A DNA stretch of 64,000 nucleotides from Cyrtodaria siliqua (GCA_037043455.1 JAWPHD010008228.1:53768-117767), one strand, 5' to 3'. Numbered from the stretch's first letter, positions 1 to 9,768 are shown. The notes: generated by a model from the sequence alone, not told the origin. Numbers and translations are program-made.

Positions 1-440
1 GTAACTTAATTGTTCAAATGGACACAAATTGCAAAGAAGTACGGCCAACAAGATCGAGTAACATCGCAATATTGCTGGTGCGGTTAACAGAATGCTTTGT
101 AAATGGCGCCAAAACATGTTTTGATGACGTATGCATTATTTGACAAATCACCACTTTGCATAATAATAACAACTCAGAGCTAAGAGTTTAAATGGATAAG
201 ATTATGACATCATACGTGATTATACCGGGAAGAACTCAAACAGTGTTGTGAGTGTGTGAGTGTAATCAAGCGTCCGATCGTACCGGGCTGTCCGAAGGTA
301 CCGGGTTTGACACTATTGCATATTTACAAAACTTATGGATCATGTAAACTACATCTGGCGCAAATATGTTTTGCATAAATATGAAAAATACTGTAAAAAT
401 ACTTACAAATGAGAAAATAATTAATTCAAAATTGTGTTTT
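1..440. other. AT-rich intergenic or intronic DNA, no gene seen
   Basis: No exon of the local gene family, no mobile-element coding remnant and no clear repeat could be recognised here. It precedes a small repeat cluster. Confidence 0.4.
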
Positions 441-451
441 TCGCTGAAATA

Positions 452-590
452 GTGTTGTGGACTTTTTTTTTGTGGACTTTAGCGGAGAATTTTGTGGACT
501 TTGGCGTTCGTTTTTTTGTGGACTTTAGCGGAAATGTCGGCAGAATATAGCAGCGTTGTGAACTTTATGTGGACTTTAGCGGAGTTGCGG
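452..590. repeat. Short tandem repeat around a GTGGACTTTAGCGG motif
   Basis: The motif GTGGACTTTAGCGG or a close variant recurs about five times with irregular spacing. The open frame across it is only a translation of the repeat. Confidence 0.6.
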
Positions 591-611
591 TGCCACACCT
601 GTTTTACGGCC

Positions 612-782
612 CTTTGTCTTCACGTGTTACTAACATGGTTTGTGTGTACACCCGTTTTTTTCACGTGTTACTAACATGGCTCGTGTGTACACCTGTTTTC
701 TTCACGATTTACTAACATGGCTTGTGTGCACACCTGTTTTCTTCATGTGTTACTAACATGGCTTGTGTGTACACCTGTGTTG
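612..782. repeat. 43-bp minisatellite, about four copies
   Basis: Four consecutive units contain CACGTGTTACTAACATGG followed by a TGTGTACACC segment, at a period near 43 bp. The embedded frame is repeat translation, not a gene. Confidence 0.75.
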
Positions 783-974
783 AAACCATTTATCTTGCTT
801 TATTCAATTTTACAAAATGGTTCACTTTATGCCAAAAAGTGCATATCCAGTCGGTGTAAATATGTAGCATTTACCGAACACGGTCAGCCAAATACACGCA
901 TACAAAACAACTAACAATTAAAAGGAAGATTGGAAGAAAACATAAGAGATGCAACAAACATAAAATGCTTGAAA

Positions 975-1110
975 ATATGGTATCCGCCTTCGAACGATGA
1001 CTGGTAAAAATGCCACTATGGGGTTTAAACTAGTACTAGGGTGCAACAATTCTCAATCGTTTCTTGCCCTATTGTAATCTTAATAAAACAGGACATCTTT
1101 ATTAATCATC
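975..1110 (-). mobile_element. Penelope-like element 3'-UTR fragment
   Basis: The reverse complement resembles the 3' UTR after the PLE coding regions at 48.3 and 52.8 kb. Shared phrases include one beside 'ctagggtgcaac' and the 'aaaacaggac' tract. It is short and diverged, so this is a weak family assignment. Similar minus-strand fragments lie near 29.2 and 60.5 kb. Confidence 0.45.
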
Positions 1111-1119
1111 ACCAGGCTA

Positions 1120-2040
1120 ACAAACTAGGCAGTATTATTAAGCCATATAAGTGTAACACAAACACGATCATGTATATATGAATATAAACAAAACCAAAAC
1201 ACAGAATGCCACAAAACAAGTATCAATGACTGACTTGGCAAAGCAAGCGGCAAGACCGTTCCAATCCTGCAGCCGTATTGTCAATCCGTTTGTGTTTGAT
1301 GTCAGATGCCTTGCTTTTTAAAAACCTAATAAGTGTTGTTTGTTTTAAAATTCTCCGGCCATGTTTTGTTTCATGCAATATGCAATATCTGTGAAAAGCG
1401 AGAATAAGATTGTATTTGATGACGTAGAAAACTTTGAACAGGTAAATTAATCCACAGGTAAATGTATTTATCAATTATCTGGCAAAAGTTGTGCAGCTGT
1501 ACAATTCAGATTTACTACATTTCCCCGTGCAGTCACGCATTGATAAAAGTAGTATCTACGTCATGCAATTAATACTTATGTTTATATACACCTTAGTAGC
1601 GGTGTTCAATATATGTTTCTCTCCGAGACTATCAAGAAATATTCATGTGATGTTTAAGAGTTAAATTTGTTAATTGATAATACTACAAAAAGGGTGGCCA
1701 TTCACCTTTAATGAGTTTTTTGGTTGACTGTGTTCTGTGAAAACTACTTTTCCTTTTCTCGACTTTTATACCTACTTTTAACAACACGCCTCGTTAAAAG
1801 TACACCTTTGCATTTTATTGTACGACAACAGGGACCTTCGTGTCATATGAACGCATTTCTAATTAAATATACTGACAGCCAAGAGAAATGCACCACCATT
1901 TGTAATGTATAAAGAACAATATTTGAAATGTCCCACAATTAATAACAATAAACAAAATAATATTAGTGGTGCCTTTCTTTTGACCGTTTATATATGATAA
2001 CTAAACACATTTCGTATATTCTTTACTAATTTGAATTGCT
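1120..2040. other. Non-coding stretch with a possible PLE tail
   Basis: No exon is recognisable. Around 1716-1790 the text 'ggttgactgtgttctgtg' followed by a pyrimidine-rich segment resembles the terminal part of the PLE 3' UTR on the + strand. The remainder is AT-rich and unassigned. Confidence 0.35.
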
Positions 2041-2052
2041 TTTCTTGAACAG

Positions 2053-2154
2053 GTTTTACTCAGCCTATTCAAAAGTATACAACGTACAGTGTTCACAGGT
2101 GGCTTTAAAGATTGGTAATCTAGTTCACAGGGCAACATGCTCACACGACGAAGG
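2053..2154 (+). pseudogene. Degenerate type-C exon of the modular Cys-rich family
   Basis: An AG acceptor at 2051-2052 and a GTAAGC donor after 2154 bracket a sequence alignable to the C exons at 23364, 30743, 36385 and 41204. The second half reads QCSQVALKIGNLVHRATCSH, matching the family's QCSQVDM-IG-V-HR-SC pattern. The first half is one base out of frame with the second: one base is missing just before the QC codons. The first conserved cysteine of the exon is replaced by tyrosine. Read in the conserved phase it reaches a stop. It is probably a relic of a further module or gene lying to the left of the window. The A and B partners are not visible. Confidence 0.7.
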
Positions 2155-2203
2155 TAAGCTATCTAGTTCACAGGGCAACATGCTCACACGACGAAGGTAA
2201 GCT
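2118..2203 (+). repeat. 43-bp tandem duplication over an exon end and splice donor
   Basis: The segment 2118-2160 is repeated exactly as 2161-2203. It includes the last part of the degenerate C exon, the GTAAGCT donor and a few intron bases, so two identical donor sites lie 43 bp apart. Confidence 0.9.
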
Positions 2204-2239
2204 ATTGTCTATTGAAGAAATATAAAAAGATCGGACAGG

Positions 2240-2690
2240 GAATGAATGAATGAATGGTGTTTTACGGCACGTCGACACAAAAATAGGTCATATTGTGCGC
2301 AAAAACTGATGAATGATGATGAAATGTAGGATTAATTAAAAATTAATGTAAATATATGAAGATAAAACTATTTACATGTAAGGGATGATATGGTAGTAAT
2401 ATAAACTATGTATGTAAATCAACAAATGCCCGAAAACGGGTATTTAAAAAAAGTAAATATATACAAGAACATATTATAATGATTTATATAGTCTGACTTC
2501 CTTCAGGAAATCTAGAACTAGACTAAAATCTATAGTATTAAATAACTCGGTCATAGTATTAACATTGTAGTACCTTTGGCGCATAGGATCAAAGTCTATA
2601 CATTCCAGCAATATGTGTTTGACCGTTAACGGTGCAAAGCAGGGTATACATTCTGGTAATTGCTCACCTTGTAATAAATATGAATGGAAA
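2240..2690 (-). mobile_element. I-like LINE 3' end, truncated copy
   Basis: The segment begins (in + orientation) with a GAATGAATGAATGG tail and continues through the same 3' UTR as the LINEs at 19569 and 44766. The minus strand encodes the LINE C-terminal zinc-knuckle-like stretch, with CIPCF and HILLEC as landmarks. Homology stops near 2690, so only about 450 bp of the 3' end is present. It is a 5'-truncated insertion, as is usual for target-primed LINE copies. Confidence 0.8.
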
Positions 2691-3124
2691 GTAGCATTCA
2701 AGGAGGACAGATTGAAGAAGCATGTCTTCGAATAGAAGTTCATGAACACGCTGAAAACCTTTTTTTTTTGACAGAAAGAGAAACAAAACTGGAATCCAAT
2801 ACCAAAAATATGCCCACCCTTTCTTACCCTCCCCTCCCGTGTTAAAAGGTGACAACTGTAAATAACATATTTAGTGTAATGGATCCGTTTAGCGCTAAGG
2901 GAGAGTTATATAGTCAAATCCTTACACTTACTTCTAATTTATTTGTATTGAGTCGGATGAGGAAGGACATCATCGACGTAAATGCCCATGGGCTGTGGTA
3001 TAATAATCCAGTGATGGACATCAAATAAAATAAAACTTCAAGATTATGTATTAATGTTAAATTCTTTTTAAACATTTTTATATTTATATTTCATAAGTGT
3101 TAGATTTACTTACTAATTCGTATT

Positions 3125-3165
3125 ATATACAGTGCGTTGGTCTAGTGGTAGATCGTTTGCATTCA
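3125..3165 (+). mobile_element. tRNA-like SINE head fragment
   Basis: The text GCGTTGGTCTAGTGGTAGA resembles a pol III A box of the kind found in the tRNA-derived SINE heads of this window (for example 22916). No clear B box follows, so only a fragment is claimed. Confidence 0.35.
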
Positions 3166-3705
3166 GGCCTTTACCGAAAGTAAAATAACCCCAACATTAA
3201 TAATCTGTCATTTTCCGAAATGATGTTGTAAATAATATTCATTTAACCCTTAGCCTGCTATGAATGCATAATGAACTGTCCTGTCTTTAAATGTATACCG
3301 ATCTGGGTTTATAATGGACGATAAGGCTGTTGTAGTCGCCCTTAGCAGGGTAAGGGTTAACTATGGTTAGAGATATGCTGAGAGGAATAGTGGTCATGTG
3401 ATGATGTGGCATTTCAGAAGATAAAAACTCTGATCTTGGTTGACACCGTGAACAAACGGCATGCATTCTACACCTCTCACATGGACTCTACTTTCTTTCA
3501 ACACTTTAATGTTGAACAATGAAATCATCATGTAACCTTGCAAAGGTTTTTTAGCTTTCACAAATAAGTCATCTCAGGCAGGAAAGGAACAAATCTTAAG
3601 TACTCAAAACATCTTTTATAACGAAGATAAGGATTATATAATATTGCGTAAGAACATCTTTCGACTATATCAGGCATGGTTCCACTAGTGATTTGCTTCC
3701 TTTTT

Positions 3706-5102
3706 TAGATCACAAGAGCCGAAGGCTCAAGGTGATCTGTTGGGATCACTCTTCCACTCTTCGTCCGTCGTCGTCGTTAACTTTTCTTCAAATGACTTCT
3801 CCTCAGAAACCGCTTTGCCAATTTTGACCAAACTTCACATGGATGAATGCTTTTTAGATTTGCTAAAATTAGGTCAGCGCGACATCTAAGATGGCCACCA
3901 TTACCATATATGGTCGAAACCTTAAACAATCTTCTTCTGAAGAACTGCTGGACATATTTCAATAGTTTTTCTTTTAAAATGATCGCCAACCTCGACTATT
4001 AAGTTTGTTCAAATGAAGTCCCCGAGGTTAAACATGGCCGTGCCCCGGGGGTCCAAAGTTTGTATATTGAGATTTTGCATGTTTTTCATATAGACATATA
4101 GGATTTTTTTTTAAAAATCTTCTTCTCTGAAAATAAAAGTCACAGAGCTCTCTTATACTACTGCATCAACTTATTGTCCTCTACTAAGTTTGACCTGGGG
4201 TCAAATTTGTCCCCGCCCCGGGAGTCATAGTTTTACATAGACTTATGTAGGATTTTTTTTAAAAAATCATTTCGGAAACTACAAGAGCCATACGTTTAAT
4301 ATTTTGCATTTACTATAAGCTTATGGTCCTTTACCAAGTTTAAAACATCTTCTTCTCTGAAACTGCAAGAGGTTTAATATTTTGCAATTGCTATAAGCTT
4401 ATGGACCTCTACCAGTTTTGTTAAAATGGTGACCCTGGGTCACATTTTGTCCCGCCCCGGGGGTCAGTTTTACATAGGCTTGTATAGGGAAAAACTGAAA
4501 AAAAACTTCTTCTCTGGAACTGCAAGAGCCAGAGGTTTAATATTTTGCATTTGCTATATGCTTATGGTCCTCTACCAAGTTGTTCAAATGGTAAACATGG
4601 TGTCAAATTTGGCCCCGCTCCGGGGGTCACAGTTTTACACAGACTTATTATATAGGAATAACATCAGTCCTTCTTAATATTTTGCATTTACTATACTTTT
4701 ACGGTCCTTTATCAAGTTTGTTCAAATGGTGACCGTGGGGTCATATTTGGCCCCGCCCCAGGGATCACATGGTTTACATAAGACTTGTATAGGGACAAAC
4801 TTAAAAAATCTTCTTTTCTGAAACCACAAAGCCCACACCTCTCATATATTACATGTAGCCTGGGGTCACATTTAGCCCTACCCCAGGTGTTATACTCTAG
4901 CACCTTCATTTTATATTTGATCCTTTTCAAACTTTGTCAGTGTCTTTATATCAATGTTGTTATATACAACAGAGCCCACATTTCTTGAACAATCTTAACA
5001 AAACTTGCACAGATTGCATATGACCATAAGATTCCGAAGAATTTCTATAATGTGCCAGTACTCAGGTGATCGATTTAGGGCCATCTTGGCCCTCTTGTTT
5101 CT
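3706..5102. repeat. Degenerate dispersed repeat with ~150-bp internal units
   Basis: The block opens with AGATCACAAGAGCCGAAGGC and closes with GGGCCATCTTGGCCCTCTTG. In between, segments containing a CCCCGGGGGTC-type motif and TTTTACATAGACTTAT recur about six times with drift. Blocks of similar style at 39.6-40.6 and 49.3-51.3 kb have the same non-coding look. All frames here are repeat shadows. Confidence 0.6.
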
Positions 5103-5129
5103 TTTAACTAACGCCGTCGTGTATCATTT

Positions 5130-5560
5130 GAGATTACAAGTCACTTACCTCCAGCTCACTCACGCTGCTTGGTCTGTCAGAAACATTCGCAACATTTCGA
5201 TCTCTTCTTAAAACCATATCTTTAATGTATATATTGGCAACGTCAAACCGGCATTGCCCACCTTCAATTTCCATCAAAAGGAATTTGCATTCGAAATCAA
5301 AGTTATCCGCAAAGTTTTGCGATGTCATTGAGCCAATTTTCCATCGATAGTTTATTTACATGACCTTAGTGATGTATTGTAAATAACACGCATGCAACGC
5401 TATTCATATATCAACACGAGTAGCTAACGGCCATATTATGTACGCAACAGTGCATTTTTTCTGTCCAATAGCTTTTCGGCTAACAAAACGTCAAGAACAT
5501 TCGAACATACCAATCGTTCGAAATATATACGAGGCATGATCCCGAAGAATGAATATCGCA
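5130..5560 (-). repeat. Copy 1 of a diverged dispersed segment
   Basis: This segment aligns by eye, with many substitutions, to 11120-11540 and in part to 6640-6800. All three end in a phrase like ACGAGGC(A/G)TGATCC. The copies share a stretch that on the minus strand begins with ATG (see the minus exon at 5149-5328). It may be an old transposon or a duplicated gene 5' region. Confidence 0.55.
5149..5328 (-). CDS. Possible 5' coding exon of an unknown minus-strand gene or element
   Basis: On the minus strand an ATG opens 60 codons of acidic-to-mixed composition that begin MTSQNFADNFDFE and end at a strong donor, GGAG|GTAAGT, in phase 0. I do not recognise the protein. The homologous segment near 11.28 kb also starts with ATG (MTLLNFAND) but is soon stopped, so that copy is broken. 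No partner exon was found to the left within 3 kb. It could be the first exon of a transposable element rather than a host gene. Confidence 0.3.
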
Positions 5561-5683
5561 AGCTATTTTATCAGATCCTGTCACGATTGCGTCAGAATCG
5601 GAAATAAACCGGCACCTCATGTTCTGACATTTCTATCCTCTGTTCAGGTAAAGGAACCAGATGAATCTTTTCGACAACACGAG

Positions 5684-5751
5684 ATGGTTGAAACCGTATT
5701 TCTCGTAATCATCTCTCTTGGAGCGGTTCTTTATAACCTAAACGCATTTTG
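5684..5751 (+). CDS. Candidate signal-peptide exon of gene 1 (phase problem)
   Basis: The frame reads MVETVFLVIISLGAVLYNLN and ends in AF before a GTAATG donor after 5751. It aligns with the signal exon of gene 2 (26942), which also begins with a Met and a TVF hydrophobic core and ends just after a small residue. It is a typical secretion signal: a hydrophobic core followed by A-F. The exon ends in phase 2, whereas the next family exon (6082) needs phase 1. There is a run of four T before the donor where one base fewer would restore the phase. Either gene 1 is broken, or this is an assembly error, or another first exon is used. Confidence 0.4.
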
Positions 5752-5837
5752 GTAATGAACTAATGAAAAGGGCTTTTAATTCCGTTTTTGCCGATGAAAA
5801 AACATAAAGGCAACGACTGACCTACACTATCAAAAAA

Positions 5838-6030
5838 GAGTATGATAATGGACCTTTGGAAACGGCCGAGCACGACACATACGAAATATTGCAGTCTCGG
5901 TTTGATTGAGACTGTTCATGAGCGGTAGTGAAATATGCTAGCTACCGTTCACGCCCCTCTAGCCCCGGGTTGAGCAGAACTCAATATTCATAAAATCAAT
6001 AGTACACAATTTTAATCATCCATAACAGAA
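5838..6030 (+). repeat. Hairpin repeat element, copy matching 63062-63249 inverted
   Basis: It contains a stem of the form AGTCTCGG...GAGACT and a second stem GCGGTAG...CTACCGTTC. The same sequence occurs in reverse complement near the other end of the window at 63062-63249 with few differences. The stem-loop design is shared with a looser family at 7.3, 8.9, 9.2, 22.0, 32.5, 42.6, 56.5 and 61.9 kb. Confidence 0.75.
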
Positions 6031-6081
6031 GTAATATGGCACTGCATATTAAATAACGTTGAATAACTATATTTATTTCAG

Positions 6082-6238
6082 AATGCAAAAAATTCGAAAT
6101 GTTCCAGCATTCTGGTCACAGGGGTACTTGTGCCATCATAGGTTCTATAGATGGTAGTTTGTCACTGCATTACTGCATAGAAAAGTGTTTGGACCTAGAC
6201 GGGTGCCGTGGGATGACGTTTGATACAAATAGGTTAAG
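6082..6238 (+). CDS. Gene 1 exon A1: first part of PAN/apple-like module
   Basis: The acceptor TTTATTTCAG precedes a phase-1 exon that reads EC-KKFEMF through HYCIEKCLDLDGCRGMTFD and stops at donor AG|GTAGGA. Five of the eight family cysteines are here. The spacing CxxxCx5C followed by a TFD segment resembles the PAN/apple fold, although that is a family-level judgement made by eye. Unlike the A exons of gene 2, this one is interrupted at the arginine before the CDFHEC part (phase 2), and the rest of the domain lies 3.4 kb downstream at 9686. The product is presumably extracellular. Confidence 0.75.
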
Positions 6239-6317
6239 GTAGGAACCATGACGGTATTTCACATTGCTGATTATAATATTAAAACAAAGAAAAAAGTGAC
6301 ATTTTCTTTCACCACTG

Positions 6318-6520
6318 CAGTTCGAATCCCACTGGGAGCTCAACTGTAAGTGTGAAAGTGTCGATTCTTACGGATGGCGGGAGATATACTGCACTGGATC
6401 TACCCAGAAAAAATGGGTAGTCTGCCTGCCACTATCACAAAAAAAAATCGACCTTCATATATGGCCTAAATTGTGCTACAATGACGTAAAATATCATTCA
6501 GACAAACAAACAAATCTTGA
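6318..6520 (+). mobile_element. SINE, 3' part
   Basis: The text TTCGAATCCCACTGGGAGCT (a B-box-like start) through a tail of CAAACAAACAAA matches the SINE at 36085-36340. The tRNA-like head is incomplete. It sits in the intron between A1 and A2 of gene 1. Confidence 0.65.
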
Positions 6521-6639
6521 TACGAACAACGACAACTGACAATCGTATTGTTATATCATAGGCATATCACATTCATTACTACAATGACCATTTTATTTAC
6601 TTGAAAGCAGTGATAAAACCTCCATCTGTATTTTAAAAA

Positions 6640-6800
6640 AAACATGCCACGCAAATTATACATCAACATGAATGCTAACGGCTATATTATTTAAGCGGCT
6701 GTTCACTATTTTCTGTGCCGTATCCTTCCGGCGATCAAAATGTTAAGAATTTGAACACACCGAAGCGTCGATATTCACACGAGGCGTGATCCAAAATACT
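6640..6800. repeat. Partial copy of the 5130/11120 dispersed segment
   Basis: Shared landmarks are CATCAACA, GCTAACGGC.ATATTAT, a CACTATTTTCTG phrase and the closing CGAGGCGTGATCC. Confidence 0.5.
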
Positions 6801-6834
6801 GTCGGGATTGGTGCTGATTGTTATATTGCTATAT

Positions 6835-6960
6835 AATTATGTATTTGTATGTATGTAAATATTGCTTTAGAGGGCCCCAAGGAAGATTAGTTTATACTTA
6901 TTGGGTTAACCTCTGTAAATAAAGACTTTCATTCATTCATTCATTCAATGGGATAACAGT
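6835..6960 (+). mobile_element. LINE 3' end with (CATT)n tail
   Basis: The phrase AAGGAAGATTAGTTTATACT, then AATAAAGACTTTC and (CATT)n, resembles the 3' end at 26230-26320, where the coding end of a LINE is visible. The AATAAAG could act as its polyadenylation signal. Confidence 0.5.
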
Positions 6961-6976
6961 TTAAGTAGCCTATAAT

Positions 6977-7315
6977 AGTACAATTCGTATGCTTTGAGTA
7001 CACCTACATCTTGTATCAATTAGTATTTTACAATTCCTGTAGTGTAAACTACGTTTAATAAATACAATCAATGGATCAAAGTTCAAATAGCTCGGAACTG
7101 TACAATTCATATCGTTGAGTACACCTACATCTTGTATCAATTCGTCTTTTACAATTCCTGTAGTGTAAACTACGTTCAATAAATACAATCAATGGATCAA
7201 AGTTCAAATAGCTCGGAACTGTACAATTCATATCGTTGAGTACACCTACATCTTGTATCAATTCGTCTTTTACAATTCCTGTAGTGTAAACTACGTTCAA
7301 TAAATACAAGCAATG
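6977..7315. repeat. 121-bp tandem repeat, about three copies
   Basis: GGATCAAAGTTCAAATAGCT recurs at 7072 and 7193, giving a period of 121 bp. The two full units are almost identical and the first is more diverged. Overlapping minus-strand frames are repeat shadows. Confidence 0.85.
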
Positions 7316-7319
7316 GGAT

Positions 7320-7600
7320 AAAACAACGAAGACTAACAAGAGAAGAAATTAACAACTCGGTTTTATTAAAAAAAAATGTGAAAAATATTTCCATAGAAAC
7401 CACAACACACCCGTCCGCACCGCACCATGCGCACCGTAGGTTCCATTGAGTCTGTTCATAAGTGGTTATTTTCGATGCATCACCTCTCACGTCCCCTAGA
7501 ATCGGTTTCAGCGATATTCCATTTTCAAGCCGTAATGATTGGACCCGATGATTCAAAAGATCCAAACCCAGACTTAATGAATTATTATAGTTTCTTTGAG
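7320..7600 (+). repeat. Hairpin repeat element with an internal insertion
   Basis: It has the family pattern of an ACTCGGTTTTATT arm and a ...ATTGAGTCTGTTCAT arm, but roughly 90 bp containing an A-run separate the two arms. The downstream part (CACCTCTCACGTCCCC, then a CGATGAT motif) continues the family sequence. Confidence 0.55.
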
Positions 7601-8445
7601 GTTTTGCTTTGTTTAAATCTGCTTTTATCGCCTTCTTAGGACACATACACACAGTTACAAAAACAAAAACATGCGCTCAGCATTAGTATAACAAACATGA
7701 GACGAACGCTGCTATACGTTTAAATCGTGTTCATATAAAACCTTTTATTCCAAAGATGTGTTAACACACTGTCATGAAAAGATTTTTTTTCTGGGAGTGT
7801 ACTTACCGCGCGGTCAAAGGGTCAGACTGCTATTATTAGAGTTCGCAGAAATAAACGGCTTCTGATTCAATGGTAATGTAAAAGTACACTGACATTTTGA
7901 AAGCTATAACTACTTATGAAAAGCCAATCTTCCTGGTAAAGTAAGTTGTTTTTAGAGAGATGGATCCATGCTGCGAAGTTAATTACAATCAGAAAATGAA
8001 GTATAAAGCATCGTATTTAACAGTAGTGTATGGTTTCGGGACACACATTTGACGGTATATATGTGTAGGCCTTTATATGTAGGCCTACAAACATATAACG
8101 TCAAGTTTGTTTCCCGAAACAGTTAATAATAGCAGCTGACCCATTGACCGCTCGGCAAATACACTCCCAGAAAAATCTTTTCACGACAGTGTGTTAGCAC
8201 GTCTTTGGAATTGACAGTTTTATATGAACAAGATTTAAACGTATATCAGCGTTTGTCTCGTACACATACACTGTTACCACCTCACAACTGCGTTATATTA
8301 ATGCTGACATGGGCTTATAGAGCGCACGCTTAAAGTATTAAATGGTTTATGTTTTTGCTTTTAAAAAAAAATCCCGAAATGTATGTGTTTGTTTTTGTAA
8401 CTTTGTGTATTTATCCTGAAGAATGGCGATAAAAGCCGAAAACGC
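7600..8445. mobile_element. Foldback element with ~200-bp terminal inverted repeats
   Basis: 7620-7850 and 8120-8440 are imperfect inverted copies. Examples are TTTTATCGCC/GGCGATAAAA at the outer ends, TGGGAGTGTA/ACACTCCCA inside, and TCAGCATTA/TAATGCTGA between. The spacer of about 270 bp has no coding signal. The right arm contains CTGAAGA ... GCC GAAA, resembling a hammerhead ribozyme core. It resembles a long-TIR MITE or an inverted pair of retroelement ends. Confidence 0.7.
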
Positions 8446-8929
8446 TCAATATATGTTTGTTCAATCACTGTTTGATAATTTGTCTAGCATTTATCTTTTG
8501 AAATACCTATCTTCCCGGAATCCTCGTGATCCAGTGCTCCGGAAAGAGTCTTGTAATATGTATGCTATTCGTTACCGTGTATATATATATATATATACTC
8601 TTTTTTTTATTCGGCGGAGCATATTTTCGCCCCTTGTTGAATACAAAGTCAAAGTCTTGGAAATATTAATTCTAAAAAAAAGAATGTCAGATGGTGCTGA
8701 CTCTTCATTGAACTACTTTTATTTAGAGAATATATTTACTCCCAAAGCCAGACACATGGGCAAAGTCTATGCAATGTTTTTTCTGAAAATAAAATCTGAA
8801 GGCACGCTCCTTTAACTAACAAAATCAATAACCCTATGCTGAATCAAAAACACAGATGATTACCTCTATTTTTAGAAAAATACAAAAAGTTGTAATGACA
8901 AATGTAGCAATAACTACTGAAAATGGGAA

Positions 8930-9120
8930 CCCTTAGAAGCAAAAAACACAAACAAGAGATAAAAGAAGCAGACTCGGGTTTATTGAGTCTGTTCATGAGA
9001 AGTAATGTAAAGTGCAACACCTCGCACGCCTCCTAGCACCCGCTTTAGAGATATTATACTTTAAAGCCACAAAGATCGGGCTTGATGATCCCAAAGGACC
9101 AGTAAGTAATAACACTATTG
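8930..9120 (+). repeat. Hairpin repeat element copy
   Basis: Begins with AGCAAAAAACACAAACAAGA and carries GACTCGG...GAGTC, CACCTCGCACGCC and TTGATGATCCC. Clearly the same family as 61855-62050. Confidence 0.7.
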
Positions 9121-9194
9121 ATTTGTAGTCAGGACGACTTTTTACGGCCGCCACACATCACTAAACAAACGCCAGTGTGAATGTCAATAAATAC

Positions 9195-9330
9195 TGAAAA
9201 GGGGATCCATTTGAAGCAACAAACACAAACAAGAGGTAATAATAGCAGACTCGGTTTTAATGAGTCTGTTCATCACCGGCTTAAGCGATATTATACTTTA
9301 AAGCCGCAAAGTTATTTTAAAACACAAGTT
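9195..9330 (+). repeat. Hairpin repeat element copy, internally deleted
   Basis: Same start as the preceding copy (AAGCAACAAACACAAACAAG, then GACTCGG...GAGTC), then it jumps to CACCGGCTTAAGCGATATTA. It lies about 75 bp after the previous copy in the same orientation. Confidence 0.65.
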
Positions 9331-9685
9331 TTAAAATAACTTTTAAACAAAATGTATGCAATAACAAAGAGATTTGTTTGACATTGAATAATGCATGGAG
9401 TTAAACGGGAAAACACAAGATAACGGTCACGTGTTAATTGATGTTTTTTCTGGAATTTCTCATGAAAAAGAAGCTTTTAACTTCTCAAACATAAGTTAAG
9501 ATGCGTGAGCACATTCATGACGTACACGTTTACAGCAATGCAATATTCGTAATGAGTTTCGTTATATAAATTTGAATGAACACTTTACAGTTTTACTTTT
9601 TTGATACCGTCCTTGGTTGATTAGATCCCCATCTACTCTATGTAAAGTTTAGCCACCTGTAGGATTGTTTTGCTGTATATTTTAG

Positions 9686-9768
9686 ATGTGACTTCCACGA
9701 ATGTGACAACTATACAGCAGCTAGCGGCTTCACGTTTATGAGAAGAGTCTGTATCAACGAGTCTACTG
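9686..9768 (+). CDS. Gene 1 exon A2: end of PAN/apple-like module
   Basis: After acceptor TATTTTAG, the first base completes the arginine codon started at 6238. The exon reads CDFHECDNYTAASGFTFMRR and then VCINEST, ending phase 1 at donor G|GTACGTG. It supplies the last three of eight cysteines. It corresponds exactly to the CDYHNCTD...GFTFMRRRCIE part of the undivided A exons in gene 2. The 83-bp length and the phase pair with exon A1 strongly support it as a genuine exon. Confidence 0.8.

Noticed and set aside
7197..7652. 151-codon minus-strand frame
   Set aside because: It runs across a 121-bp tandem repeat and the interrupted hairpin element, so it is a composite of repeats.
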